Below are positions 48,088-60,868 of a stretch of 64,000 nt of DNA, piece after piece. The notes beneath the pieces were generated by a model. It saw only the letters and a program-made list of their open reading frames with translations. It was not told the DNA's origin and did no database searches. The position numbers were made by a program, and so were the translations under genes. This DNA is from Megascapheus bottae. Its lineage: Eukaryota; Chordata; Mammalia; Rodentia; Geomyidae. Each line of letters begins with the position of its first letter. The stretch's first letter is position 1. The stretch lies in contig JANJXV010000194.1 of NCBI GenBank assembly GCA_024803745.1, forward strand, positions 682,001 to 746,000, read 5' to 3'.

Positions 48088-48291
48088 TATCCAAATATCC
48101 TTTCTCCTACAAAGAATGAACACTTCACTGTGTCTAATGCTTTTTTTTAATTTCACTAATTCTTCTGTGTTTTTCCCTCTTGCATTTTTTACACATGACA
48201 GCAAAGCTAATCATCAGGAAAAAATTGATTAGGATACAGAAACCAAATAATATCCTAGTAGATTGACGTCAAAAATATGTGCAAGATGCCC

Positions 48292-48484
48292 TGTGTGTTT
48301 GACCTAGTGGGAGAGTCCTTGGCTACCAAGCAGTAAGCCTCAGGTTTGATTCCTCATTACCACATACATAGAAAACGCTGCAAGTGGTGCTGTGGCTCGG
48401 TGGGACAGCTAAAGCCTAAAGAAAGCCCAAGAACAATGTTCACACTCTGAGGTCAAGTCCCAAGACTAGCAAAAACAAAAAAAA
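48292..48484 (+). mobile_element. Dimeric ID-like SINE, spacer 8, plus strand
   Basis: Majority form; the tail is followed by TTCGCCAAGGGGC, shared with spacer 6. Confidence 0.75.
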
Positions 48485-49227
48485 TTCGCCAAGGGGCAAA
48501 ATGCAGGCAGAGAAGGCACTGTGAAGCAAATGTTTTGTAAAGGATGAGGGCAATATTGACCCTTAAGTTTGGATCTTACCTAAGAAAGGCTCCTTGAGCC
48601 TGAGACCAGACTGGTAGTTGGGCCTAGTGGAAGACATTGGGATTGGACAAATAAGGTGTGCTGTATACTACATCCACATGTATATTGTGAGACTGGAGGA
48701 GAGATTCAGCCTCCAGTATGTCTTTGGTGAGGTTTTTTGTGAGCAAGGATCTTTGGTCATTGGGCCCTGAAAGGTGACCCTGCCTCCCTCACAATGGAAC
48801 AGAATATGGAACCCTGGTAACCAAGCCACTGTAACTAACAACCAGCTCAAGCCAGCTCACTTGGCCTGTGGCTCAGGAGGAAGAAAGATGTTGCTGTGCT
48901 GTTGCCAAAGGTCAGGAAACTCGAGTCTCAGGCATGGAAGTTGTGGATGTCTTACTCGAAGATGTACATGCTAGATCATTGCCAAGCCACAAATCCAGTA
49001 TAACAGAACTTTCTCTAAGAAGAAGGCCAGGAAAATCCAGGGCAACCAGATGAGGTAAATTTCTAAGAAGAAATGTATTTGACCCCATCATCCTCCCCAC
49101 ACACTACAACTTTCTTTTTTTTTCATTTTTTTATTGTAATTAGTAAAAGGGTTAGATGATATTTGCCAGATAGAAGGTGCATTAATTCACATACATTGAT
49201 ACCCTTTCACATGTCTTGGTACCCATT

Positions 49228-49273
49228 TCCCTTCAACTCCACACCCCCCACCCGTCTTGGTTTTCCCCCTTCC
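49228..49273 (-). other. G-rich 3' UTR tract, L1-h
   Basis: Plus strand reads CTTCAACTCCACACCCCCCACCC, so one short G run is lost by C-to-T changes but the six-G run is kept. Confidence 0.75.
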
Positions 49274-49528
49274 CTATCAAATTTCAAATATCCAAATACA
49301 AATAAATTCAATATATCAGATAACAAAGTGAGATACTATACCAATATGGGATAACCAAGGGACAGCAAGCGAGATGAGAGACAACATAGTACATTAAGGA
49401 CAACAATCATTCATTATATGGCTTTTGTGTCAATATCCTGGAGGTCCTTTCAATTAGCTTCACATTATATGGCCTTATATATGGCCTTTTGCTCTATTGC
49501 CAATCTCTGCTACTAGAGCCCTAGGTTT

Positions 49529-52500
49529 CTACTGATTATGACGAATGAGGGAAACCACTGAGCCTAAGTTCCTTTGAGTCTGGCTTACTTCACTTAATAT
49601 GATTTGTTCTAAGTCTTTCCATTTCCTAAAAAATGGGGCGATGTCATTCTTTCTGACAGCAGCATAGAATTCCATTGTGTACAAATACCACAACTTGTTG
49701 ATCCACTCATCAACTGAGGGACATCTGGGTTGGTTCCATATCTTTGCTATGGTGAATAGTGCTGCAATGAACATTGTTGTGCTAGTGGGTTTAGTATGCC
49801 CTTGTTTCTGGATTGTTGGGTAAATGCCAAGTACTGGATTTGCTGGGTCATAGGGGAGTTGTATGTTTAGCGTTTTGAGGCACTGCCGCACTGCTTTCCA
49901 TAGTGGTTGAACGAGTTTGCACTCCCACCAACAGTGTAGTAGTGATCCCTCCTGACCACATCCCCTCCAGCATCTGTTGTCATTCGTTTTCCTGATCCTG
50001 GCCATTCTAACTGGAGTTAGGTGGAATCTTAGACTTGTTTTGATTTGCAGTTCTTTTATGACCAGAGATGTTGAGCATTTCTTCATGTGTCTATAGGCCA
50101 TTTTTGTTTCTTCTTCAGAGAAGACTCTCTTTAAGTCTTTGGCCCATTTTGTAGTGGGATGGGTGTTACTTTGGAGGTTAGTTTTGGAGTGATTCAATTT
50201 TTGAGTTGTTGATATATTTTAGATATGAGGCCTTGTTCCGTTGTTTGGGTCGTGAAGATCTTCTCCCACTCTGTAGGCTTCCTGATTAGTTTACTAGCTA
50301 TATCCGTTGCCATACAAAAGCTCTGCAGTTTAATGCAGTCCCACTTATCCAGCCTTTCTCTGATTTGTTGTGATTCTTGGTCCTTATTAAGAAAGTTTCG
50401 ACCTGTACCAAGGAGGCCTAGTGTATCTCCTATTCCTTCCTGTAAACTTTTCAGTGTGTCAGCTTGTACCTCCACGTCTTTGATCCATTAGGAGTTAATT
50501 CTAGTGCAAGGGGACAAAGAAGGATCCAACTTTAGTTTTCTGCAGGTGTTTAACCAGTTCTGCCAGCACAACTTGTTGAAGAGGCTATCTTTCTTCTCTT
50601 CTATTTTTTTGGCTCCCTGGTCAAAGATTAGGTGGCCATAGGTCTGTGGTTTAATATCTGGGTCCGCAGTTCTACTCCATTGGACTTCAGGCCTGTTCTT
50701 GTGGCAGTACCAAGCTGTTTTGTGAATTATAGCTCTGTAATAGAGCCTTAAGTTTGGAATTGAAATTCCTCCAGCGCTGTTCTTTCTGCTAAGAAGTGTT
50801 TTTGCTCTACGGGGTCTTTTATTATTCCATATGAAATTTTGAATTGCCTCTTCTATGTCTATAAAGAATGACATTGGGATGTTGATGGGTATTACATTGA
50901 ATTTGTAGATAGCCCTTGGCAAGATTGTCATTTTCACAATGTTGATTCTTCCAATCCAGGAGCACGGGAGGTTTTTCCATTTCCTTAGTTCTGCTTTAAT
51001 TTCCTTTTTTAGGGTTTTAAAGTTTTCATCTAAACGGTCCTTTACATTCTTAGTTAAGCTAATTGCTAGGTACTTTATTTTCTTTGAGGCTATTGTGAAA
51101 GGATTTTCTTTCCTGATTATTGCCTCGTTCCTCTCAGTGTTGGCGTAAAGTAAGGCAGTTGATTTGTGAGGGTTGATTTTATGGCCTGCTACCCTTCGAA
51201 AGCTTTGAATCAGCTCAAGGAGCTTGGGAGTAGAGTCTATAGGATTCTTTAAATACAGAATCATGTCATCTGCAAAGAGGGATAGTTTTATTTCCTCTTT
51301 CCCTACTTGGATCCCCTTTATGCTTGCTTCTTGCCTTATTGCACTGCCTAGGAATTCTAGTACTATGTTAAAAAGGAGTGGAGAGAGTGGGCATCCTTGT
51401 CTCGTTCCTGATTTTAGAGGGAATGGCTTTAGATTTTCACCATTAAGTATAATACTAGCAGTGGGTTTCTCATACACAGCCTTTATTACATTGAGAAATG
51501 TTCCATGGATTCCTAGTTTCTCCACATCTTTTAACATAAAGGGGTTTTGGATCTTGTCAAATGCCTTTTCCGCATCTATTGAGACAATCATGTGATTTTA
51601 TCCCTGCTCCTGTTGATGTGTTGAATTATATTAATTGATTTGTGTATGTTGAACCAGCTTTGCCTCCCTGTGATGAATCCAGTTTGATCATAGTGTATTT
51701 TTTTTGATGAGTTGTTGTAGACGGTTGGCCAGTATTTTGTTGAGAAGTTTTGCATCGAGGTTCATCAAAGAAATGGGTCTATAGATCTCTTTCTTTGATG
51801 AATCTCTGTCTGGTTTGGGGATGAGGGATATGCTGGCTTCACAGAATCAGTTTAGTAAAGAACCTTCATTTTCAATTTCGTTGAAGAGCTTGAGGAGTAT
51901 TGGTGTGAGCTCTGCTTTGAAGACCTTATAGAATTCAGCTGTGAATCCATCTGGCCCTGGGCTCTTTTTAAGTGGAAGTTGTCTAATTTCCATTTCTATT
52001 TCAGTGCTTGAAATAGGCCTGTTGAGTTGGGTTAGCTCTTCTTGGTTCAGTGTGTGTATGTTAATATTGTCTAGGAATTCATCCATTTCTTCCAGATTCT
52101 CAAATTTGTTGGCGTAAAGGTTTGAGAAGTATTCCCTCATGATATTCTGGATCTTGGTAATTTCTGTCGTGATATTACCATTTTCATCTGCGATTTTGTT
52201 TATTTCGATATGCTCTCTTCTTTTTTTGGTAAGATTTGCTAAGGGCTTGTCAATTTTGTTAATTCTTTCAAGAACCAACTCCTTGTTTTGTTGATTCTTT
52301 CTATAGTTTTTTTTATTCCAAATCATTTAATTCTGCTTTGATTTTAATAATTTGCTTTCTCTTAATGGGTTTAGGGTTGGTTTGTTGCTCTTTTTCCAGG
52401 AGGTTAAGGTGAGACATTAACTAGTTGGTTTGCCATTTTTCCAACTTGCTATTGTAGGCACTCAGCGCTATAAATTTTCCTCTGAGTACTGCCATTGTTG

Positions 52501-53368
52501 TGTCCCTAAGGAGTTGATATTTGTGTGCTCCATATTGTTAAATTTCATAAACAGTTGGATATCTGTTCTGATCTCTTCGATTATCCATTGTTTTTGATTC
52601 AACAATGTGTGGTTCAGTCTCCATGAGTTACAGGGTTTTCTTTGGTGGAGATGTGTGTTCAGCTGCAATTTGATGCCTTTATGGTCTGAGAGTGTGCATG
52701 GAATAATTTCAGTGTTTCTGAATCTGTCCAGGTTTGCTTTATGGCCTAAGATGTGGTCTATTTTGGAAAATGTTCCATGTGCTGCTGAGAAAAACGTATA
52801 TTGTGGTGTTACTGGGTGGAATATTCTGCAGATGTCTGTTAGATCTAGTTGGTCTATATAGTTATTCAGTTCTAAGGTTTCTCTGTTGAGTTTTTGCCTT
52901 GTTGATCTGTCCATAGGTGAGAGTGGTGTGTTAAACTCACCAACAATCACTGTATTTCGATCTATGTATGGTTTCAGTGTGAGTAAAGTTTGCTTGATGA
53001 AGTTTGGAGCTCCGGGATTGGGTGTGTAAATATTTAGGATTGTTATGTCTTCCGGGAGGAAAGATCCCTTTAGTAGTATGTAGTAACCTTCTTTGTCTTT
53101 TCTTACTAATTTTAGTTTGAAGTCTATTGTATCTGATATGAGGATGGCAACTCTAGCCTGTTTATGGGGGCAGTTAGCTTGATAGAGTTTATTCCAACCT
53201 CTCACTTTCAAAAGATGATTGTTTTTGGGTAAGCTGTGTCTCTCGAAGTCAGCAGAACGATGGCTCTTGCTTTTTGATCCAACTAGACAACCTATGCCGT
53301 TTAATTGGAGAGTTAAGTCCATTGATATTGAGAGTTAGGATTGAGAGATATTTATTAGTTCCTACCAT
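49529..53368 (-). pseudogene. L1 ORF2 pseudogene, copy h
   Basis: Endonuclease start at 53368 with a stop before RETH, then the frame 53322-52468 (284 codons). RT parts: 52326-51847 and 51591-50488 (367 codons), with [11 protein letters not shown] at about 51560-51590 and FADDMI at about 51260-51277; it ends at a Lys-to-stop change after CTRINS. 50475-50194 follows. The last frame, 50197-49529 (222 codons), holds an intact CX3CX7HX4C motif and the natural C-terminus SLIRHNQ. Motif residues expected of L1 endonuclease are present except Glu in GEFN. Confidence 0.96.
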
Positions 53369-53416
53369 TTTTAAAAGCTTTTAGTAGGGCCTGTGTCTTG
53401 ACAGTTCTTGTGGTCC

Positions 53417-54600
53417 TTAGATGGTATGCTGTTTAGGTGCCTTTTCTTTCCCTATATTGCATTTATTTTGGTTTTCTATGTATAGAGCATCTTTGAGAAT
53501 TCTCTGTAGTGTTGGTTTTGTTTCGACATATTGTTGCAGCTTTTCCCTGGAATGGAATGTTTTTATTTTTCCCTCAGTTATGAATGAGAGCTTAGCTGGC
53601 TACAGTATTCTTGGTTGGTAGTTATTTGATATAAGGGCATGACGTATATGCTTCCAGTCACTTCGTGCTTGCATGGTCTCTGCTGAGAAATCTGGGGTTA
53701 TTCTGATTGGTTTGCCTTTGTAGGTTACTGATCCCTTTTCCCTGGCTGCCTTTAGGATCTTTCCTTTCGTTTCTATTGATCCAGTTCGGATCACAATGTG
53801 GCGGTGGGATGTTCTTTTCTGGTCAGGTCTGTTTGGGGTTCTAAAAGCTTCTCGTATCTGGATGGGCCTGCCCTTCTGGATATTTGGGAAATTCTCTGAG
53901 ATGATTCCCTGAAGTATATTTCCAAATCCATTGACCTCTTTCTCCACGCCCTCCTCAGTACCAACTAGCCTTAAATTAGGCTTCCTAATTGTATCTTGGA
54001 CCTCCTGAAGCGCTCTCTCATATTTCCTAGATTTGGATTGACTCATTTTCTGTTCTTTATAATACCTAAATTGTCTTCAGCCACGGAAATTCTCTCCTCT
54101 GCAATGTCTAACCTGCTATCAAAGCTATCTACTTTATTTTTCATCTCCCTTGCTTCTAATTGCTCACTTTTGATGACTTGCATCCCTTGTTTTAGATCAT
54201 GTATGGATTTCTTTATCTCCTTGTTTTCCTTTTGAGTGGTTAGCTCAGTAGCTTTATTTTCTTTGGACATTTGCTGGAGTTTGGTCACGTTTTTATTTGT
54301 GGATTCTTTGAATTCAACCATCTTTCTTTGAAAAACCTTTATTATGGCCTCCTTTATGGCTTCTTCTTTTTCACTTATCACTTTGGTTTTGCTTTCCTCT
54401 TGTTCAGGTATGGCTTCCTCCATTATCTCTTTCTTTATATTTTCACATTTTTCATTAATGATGTTTATCAATTGCATTTGTGTAGCAATTGGAAGACTCT
54501 CCTCTAGGTTTGCCAGTGACTGTTCCATTGTCTGTTTACATTGGGTGGGGGATGTTGTTTCTTGATTTGACATTTTTCTTGAGTTTCTTGTTCTGCCCAT
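53417..54600 (-). pseudogene. L1 ORF1 pseudogene, copy h
   Basis: Halves at 54600-54043 and 54046-53600. Private changes are KTKVISEKE, RKMVEF, QKENKEIKK and GMQVIKSE. The C-terminal domain after the Tyr-to-stop (SFITEGKIKTF and on) reads through to the TAA at 53417 without further stops. ORF2 begins 49 bp downstream, a normal L1 inter-ORF distance. Confidence 0.95.
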
Positions 54601-55261
54601 TTGAAAATGGGAGCAAGATTACTACTAAATACGATTATAGTTTTTCAGATATAACCAACCTAGACCTCTGTAGCTGGCAGACACTAGATGTTCACAAGTT
54701 TTGATTGGTATTATCACTCTTTCTTTTTGTGCACTTACAGACCAGCATAATACAACCACTGATAAGCGATTTATACCCAAAACAATAAGCCTCTCAATCC
54801 AATCTCTATTGTCTTTAAGTCCCTCTGAGCCTAGAGAATAATTAACCACCTACATATACAATATTGCTCAACAGCCATCAAGTGTAGATCCGTGCAGTAT
54901 AAGGGTTGAAAGACGAGCAGAGGTCCAGAGATAGAAAAAAAGAATGAGAGAGGTCAGGGGAGGTGCAAGAGGATTAACGTAGGAGTGTAAGAATATTGTA
55001 GTAATGAAGAAAAGTTATAGCATAAGGATAACTGACATAAGTTGGTAAGTAGGTAGCATATTTGAGTACAAAGTTTGGAAAGTATTAGAATAAAACTTAT
55101 GTGTTGCTGCACGACTAGCTCTTAGCCCAACCAGTGGCCTCACAGTGGACCATGGGATGGACTGTTTTTCTTGTCTACGTTGAGGGAAATGGGTATTTCA
55201 CAAGATGCAGAAGCGAAGATTTCAGAAGCAAATGCTGTGAGTGAATTAGCTCGTAAAAAGC

Positions 55262-55472
55262 ATTTTTATTTTCTTTTATCTTTCTGCCAGTCTTGGGGCT
55301 TGAATTCAGGGCCTGAGCACTGTCCTCGGGTTTTCTCAAGTCTAGCCCTCTGCCACTTGAGCCACAGTGCCACATCTAGATTTTCTATCTATGTGGTACT
55401 GAGCAATCAAACCCAGATCTTCATGGATGCTAGGCAACCACTCTACCACTATGCCAAACTCTCAACCCTGAC
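55262..55472 (-). mobile_element. Dimeric ID-like SINE, spacer 9
   Basis: Reads GGCAACCACTCTACC in the A-box flank (C for G near 55438), private to this copy. Confidence 0.75.
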
Positions 55473-55487
55473 ATAGTAATTATAAAG

Positions 55488-55535
<48 letters not shown>
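55488..55535. repeat. ATC/TCA microsatellite, 16 triplets
   Basis: The longest uninterrupted tract in the window. On the minus strand it would encode a run of Asp, which is not a real protein. Confidence 0.92.
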
Positions 55536-55536
<1 letters not shown>

Positions 55537-55742
55537 ATCCAAATATCCTTTCTCCTACAAAGAATGAACACGTAACTGTGTCTAATGCTTTTTTTTTAAT
55601 TTCACTAATTCTTCTGTGTTTTTCTCTCTTGCATTTTTTACACATGACAGCAAAGCTAATCATCAGGAAAAAATTGATTAGGATACAGAAATCTAATAAT
55701 ATCCCAGTAGATTGACGTCAAAAATATGTGCAAGATGCCCTG

Positions 55743-55934
55743 TGTGTTTGACCTAGTGGGAGAGTCCTTGGCTACCAAGCAGTAAGCCTCAGGTTTGATT
55801 CCTCATTACCACATACATAGAAAACGCTGCAAGTGGTGCTGTGGCTCGGTGGGACAGCTAAAGCCTAAAGAAAGCCCAAGAACCATGTTCACACTCTGAA
55901 GTCAAGTCCCAAGACTAGCAAAAACAAAAAAAAA
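55743..55934 (+). mobile_element. Dimeric ID-like SINE, spacer 9, plus strand
   Basis: Shares AACCATGTTC with spacer 7; private CTGAAGTCAAGTCCC in the right-monomer B box. Confidence 0.75.
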
Positions 55935-56686
55935 TTCGACAAGGGGCAAAATGCAGGCAGAGAAGGCACTGTGAAGCAAATATTTTGTAAAGGATGAGGG
56001 CAATATTGACCCTTAAGTTTGGATCTTACCTAAGAAAGGCTCCTTGAGCCTGAGACCAGACTGGTAGTTGGGCCTAGTGGAAGACATTGGGATTGGACAA
56101 ATAAGGTGTGCTGTATACTACATCCACATGTATATTGTGAGACTGGAGGAGAGATTCAGCCTCCAGTATGTCTTTGTTGAGGTCTTTTGTGAGCAAGGAT
56201 CTTTGGTCATTGGGTCCTGAAAGGTGACCCTGCCTCCCTCACAATGGAACAGAATATGGAACCCTGGTAACCAAGCCACTGTAACAAACAACCAGCTCAA
56301 GCCAGCTCACTTGGCCTGTGGCTCAGGAGGAAGAAAGATGTTGCTGTGTTGTTTCCAAAGGTCAGGAAACTCGAGTCTCAGGCATGGAAGTTGTGGATGT
56401 CTTACTCGAAGATGTACATGCTAGATCATTGCCAAGCCACAAATCCAGTATAACAGAACTTTCTCTAAGAAGAAGGCCAGGAAAATCCAGGGCAACCAGA
56501 TGAGGTAAATTTCTAAGAAGAAATGTATTTGACCCCATCATCCTCCCCACACACTACAACTTTCTTTTTTTCCATTTTTTTATTGTAATTAGTAAAAGGG
56601 TTAGATGATATTTGCCAGATAGAAGGTGCATTAATTCACATACATTGATACCCTTTCACATGTCATGGTACCCATTTCCCTCCAAC

Positions 56687-56734
56687 CCCACACCCCCCAC
56701 CCGTCTTGGTTTTCCCCCCTTCCCTATCAAATTT
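56687..56734 (-). other. G-rich 3' UTR tract, L1-i
   Basis: Both six-C runs (ACCCCCCACCC and TCCCCCCTTCCC, plus strand) are intact, giving the majority form of the tract. Confidence 0.8.
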
Positions 56735-56978
56735 CAAATATCCAAATACTAATAAATTCAATATATCAGATAACAAAGTGAGATACTATACCAATATGGG
56801 ATAACCAAGGGACAGCAAGCGAGATGAGAGACAACATAATACATAAAGGACAACAATCATTCATTATATGGCTTTTGTGTCAATATCCTGGAGGTCCTTT
56901 CAATTAGCTTCACATTATATGGCCTTATATATGGCCTTTTGCTCTATTGCCAATCTCTGCTAGTAGAGCCCAAGTTTT

Positions 56979-59900
56979 CTACTGATTATGATGAATGAGG
57001 GAAACCACTGAACCTAAGTTCCTTTGAGTCTGGCTTACTTCACTTAATATGATTTGTTCTAAGTCTTTCCATTTCCTAACAAATGGGGCGATGTCATTCT
57101 TTCTGACAGCAGCATAGAATTCCATTGTGTACAAATACCACAACTTGTTGATCCACTCATCAACTGAGGGACATCTGAGTTGGTTCCATATCTTTGCTAT
57201 GGTGAATAGTGCTGCAATGAACATTGTTGTGCTAGTGGGTTTAGTATGCCCTTGTTTCTGGATTGTTGGGTAAATGCCAAGTACTGGAATTGCTGGGTCA
57301 TAGGGGAGTTGTATGTTTAGCGTTTTGAGGCACTGCCGCACTGCTTTCCATAGTGGTTGAACGAGTTTGCACTCCCACCAACAGTGTAGTAGTGATCCCT
57401 CCTGACCACATCCCCTCCAGCATCTGTTGTCATTCGTTTTCCTGATCCTGGCCATTCTAACTAGAGTTAGGTGGAATCTTAGACTTGTTTTGATTTGCAT
57501 TTCTTTTATGACCAGAGATGTTGAGCATTTCTTCATGGGTCTATAGGCCATTTTTGTTTCTTCTTCAGAGAAGACTCTCTTTAAGTCTTTGGCCCATTTT
57601 GTAATGGGATGGGTGTTACTTTGGAGGTTAGTTTTGGAGTGATTCAATTTTTTGAGTTGTTGATATATTTTAGATATGAGGCCTTGTTCCGTTGTTTGGG
57701 TGGTGAAGATCTTCTCCCACTCTGTAGGCTTCCTGATTAGTTTACTAGCTATATCCGTTGCCATACAAAAGCTCTGCAGTTTAATGCAGTCTCACTTATC
57801 CAGCCTTTCTCTGATTTGTTGTGATTCTTGGTCCTTATTAAGAAAGTTTCGACCTATACCAAGGAGGCCTAGTGTATCTCCTATTCCTTCCTGTAAACTT
57901 TTCAGTGTGTCAGCTTTTACCTCCACGTCTTTGATCCATTTGGAGTTAATTCTAGTGCAAGGGGACAAAGAAGGATCCAACTTTAGTTTTCTGCAGGTGT
58001 TTAACCAGTTCTGCCAGCACAACTTGTTGAAGAGGCTATCTTTCTTCCATTCTATTTTTTTGGCTCCCTGGTCAAAGATTAGGTGGCCATAGGTCTGTGG
58101 TTTAATATCTGGGTCCGCAGTTCTACTCCATTGGACTTCAGGCCTGTTCTTGTGCCAGTACCAAGCTGTTTTGAGAATTATAGCTCTGTAATAGAGCCTT
58201 AAGTTTGGAATTGAAATTCCTCCAGCGCTGTTCTTTCTGCTAAGAAGTGTTTTTGCTATACGGGGTCTTTTATTATTCCATATGAAATTTTGAATTGCCT
58301 CTTCTATGTCTTTAAAGAATGACATTGGGATGTTGATGGGTATTACATTGAATTTGTAGATAGCCCTTGGCAAGATTGTCATTTTCACAATGTTGATTCT
58401 TCCAATCCAGGAGCACGGGAGGTTTTTCCATTTCCTTAGTTCTGCTTTAATTTCCTTTTTTAGGGTTTTAAAGTTTTCATCTAAACGGTCCTTTACATTC
58501 TTAGTTAAGCTAATTGCTAGGTACTTTATTTTCTTTGAGGCTATTGTGAAAGGATTTTCTTTCCTGATTATTGCCTCGTTCCTCTCAGTGTTGGCGTAAA
58601 GTAAGGCAGTTGATTTGTGAGGGTTGATTTTATGGCCTGCTACCCTTCGAAAGCTTTGAATCAGCTCAAGGAGCTTGGGAGTAGAGTCTATAGGATTCTT
58701 TAAATACAGAATCATGTCATCTGCAAAGAGGGATAGTTTTATTTCCTCTTTCCCTACTTGGATCCCCTTTATGCTTGCTTCTTGCCTTATTGCACTGCCT
58801 AGGAATTCTAGTACTATGTTAAAAAGGAGTGGAGAGAGTGGGCATCCTTGTCTCGTTCCTGATTTTAGAGGGAATGGCTTTAGATTTTCACCATTAAGTA
58901 TAATACTAGCAGTGGGTTTCTCATACACAGCCTTTATTACATTGAGAAATGTTCCATGGATTCCTAGTTTCTCCACATCTTTTAACATAAAGGGGTTTTG
59001 GATCTTGTCAAATGCCTTTTCCGCATCTATTGAGACAATCATGTGATTTTATCCCTGCTCCTGTTGATGTGTTGAATTATATTAATTGATTTGTGTATGT
59101 TGAACCAGCTTTGCCTCCCTGTGATGAATCCAGTTTGATCATAGTGTATTTTTTTTGATGAGTTGTTGTAGACGGTTGGCCAGTATTTTGTTGAGAAGTT
59201 TTGCATCGAGGTTCATCAAAGAAATGGGTCTATAGATCTCTTTCTTTGATGAATCTCTGTCTGGTTTGGGGATGAGGGATATGCTGGCTTCACAGAATCA
59301 GTTTAGTAAAGAACCTTCATTTTCAATTTCGTTGAAGAGCTTGAGGAGTATTGGTGTGAGCTCTGCTTTGAAGACCTTATAGAATTCAGCTGTGAATCCA
59401 TCTGGCCCTGGGCTCTTTTTAAGTGGAAGTTGTCTAATTTCCATTTCTATTTCAGTGCTTGAAATAGGCCTGTTGAGTTGGGTTAGCTCTTCTTGGTTCA
59501 GTGTGTGTATGTTAATATTGTCTAGGAATTCATCCATTTCTTCCAGATTCTCAAATTTGTTGGCGTAAAGGTTTGAGAAGTATTCCCTCATGATATTCTG
59601 GATCTTGGTAATTTCTGTCGTGATATTACCATTTTCATCTGCGATTTTGTTTATTTCGATATGCTCTCTTCTTTTTTTGGTAAGATTTGCTAAGGGCTTG
59701 TCAATTTTGTTAATTCTTTCAAGAACCAACTCCTTGTTTTGTTGATTCTTTCTATAGTTTTTTTTTATTCCAAATCATTTAATTCTGCTTTGATTTTAAT
59801 AATTTGCTTTCTCCTAATGGGTTTAGGGTTGGTTTGTTGCTCTTTTTCCAGGAGGTTAAGGTGAGACATTAACTAGTTGGTTTGCCATTTTTCCAACTTG

Positions 59901-60820
59901 CTATTGTAGGCACTCAGCGCTATAAATTTTCCTCTGAGTACTGCCATTGTTGTGTCCCTAAGGAGTTGATATTTGTGTGCTCCATATTGTTAAATTTCAT
60001 AAACAGTTGGATATCTGTTCTGATCTCTTCGATTATCCATTGTTTTTGATTCAACAATGTGTGGTTCAGTCTCCATGAGTTACAGGGTTTTCTTTGGTGG
60101 AGATGTGTGTTCAGCTGCAATTTGATGCCTTTATGGTCTGAGAGTGTGCATGGAATAATTTCAGTGTTTCTGAATCTGTCCAGGTTTGCTTTATGGCCTA
60201 AGATGTGGTCTATTTTGGAAAATGTTCCATGTGCTGCTGAGAAAAACGTATATTGTGGTGTTACTGGGTGGAATATTCTGCAGATGTCTGTTAGATCTAG
60301 TTAGTCTATATAGTTATTCAGTTCTAAGGTTTCTCTGTTGAGTTTTTGCCTTGTTGATCTGTCCATAGGTGAGAGTGGTGTGTTAAACTCACCAACAATC
60401 ACTGTATTTCGATCTATGTATGGTTTCAGTGTAAGTAAAGTTTGCTTGATGAAGTTTGGAGCTCCGGGATTGGGTGTGTAAATATTTAGGATTGTTATGT
60501 CTTCCGGGAGGAAAGATCCCTTTAGTAGTATGTAGTAACCTTCTTTGTCTTTTCTTACTAATTTTAGTTTGAAGTCTATTGTATCTGATATGAGGATGGC
60601 AACTCTAGCCTGTTTATGGGGGCAGTTAGCTTGATAGAGTTTATTCCAACCTCTCACTTTCAAAAGATGATTGTTTTTGGGTAAGCTGTGTCTCTCGAAG
60701 TCAGCAGAACGATGGCTCTTGCTTTTTGATCCAACTAGACAACCTATGCCGTTTAATTGGAGAGTTAAGTCCATTGATATTGAGAGTTAGGATTGAGCGA
60801 TATTTATTAGTTCCTACCAT
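56979..60820 (-). pseudogene. L1 ORF2 pseudogene, copy i
   Basis: A stop precedes RETH. The endonuclease frame 60774-60301 ends early at a stop after ELNNYID (TTAGTC for TTGGTC) and resumes later, 60120-59920. RT parts: 59729-59298 and 59042-57792 (416 codons) with [11 protein letters not shown] and FADDMI, ending at a Trp-to-stop after ERLDK. The frame 57764-56979 (261 codons) includes MKKCSTSLV, the intact Cys/His motif and the C-terminus. Confidence 0.96.
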
Positions 60821-60868
60821 TTTTAAAAGCTTTTAGTAGGGCCTGTGTCTTGACAGTTCTTGTGGTCC

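Larger units (their letters stand above)
47179..49110. other. Spacer 8 (type B, subgroup with 10)
   Basis: Has the short microsatellite and CCTAGTAG near 48255, unlike spacers 6, 7 and 9. AT-rich stretch 47179-47839 and the segments 48088-48291 and 48485-49110 contain no gene I can support. Confidence 0.7.
49111..54600 (-). mobile_element. LINE-1 copy h (full length, good reference copy)
   Basis: Total 5490 bp from the poly(A) end to the ORF1 start. ORF2 from 53368 to 49529 spans 3840 bp, the length expected for a complete L1 ORF2 of about 1280 codons. It shares [18 protein letters not shown] and TQQWQYSEENL with copy i. Confidence 0.96.
54601..56570. other. Spacer 9 (type B, subgroup with 6 and 7)
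   Basis: Longest microsatellite; CACGTAACTGTG and ATCTAATAATATCCCAG near 55570 and 55691 as in spacers 6 and 7, but without their 6-bp loss. One base is lost in GGGATGGACTG near 55160. No gene is seen in 54601-55261, 55536-55742 or 55935-56570. Confidence 0.7.

Noticed and set aside
54601..54750. Possible L1 target-site duplication (CACTACAAC at the 3' flank against AATACAACC upstream of ORF1)
   Set aside because: Only about 8 of 11 bases match, in an AT-rich setting, and type A spacers differ; too weak to define the L1 5' end.
55430..55663. Minus-strand ORF with a run of 16 Asp residues
   Set aside because: It is the ATC microsatellite read in one frame.
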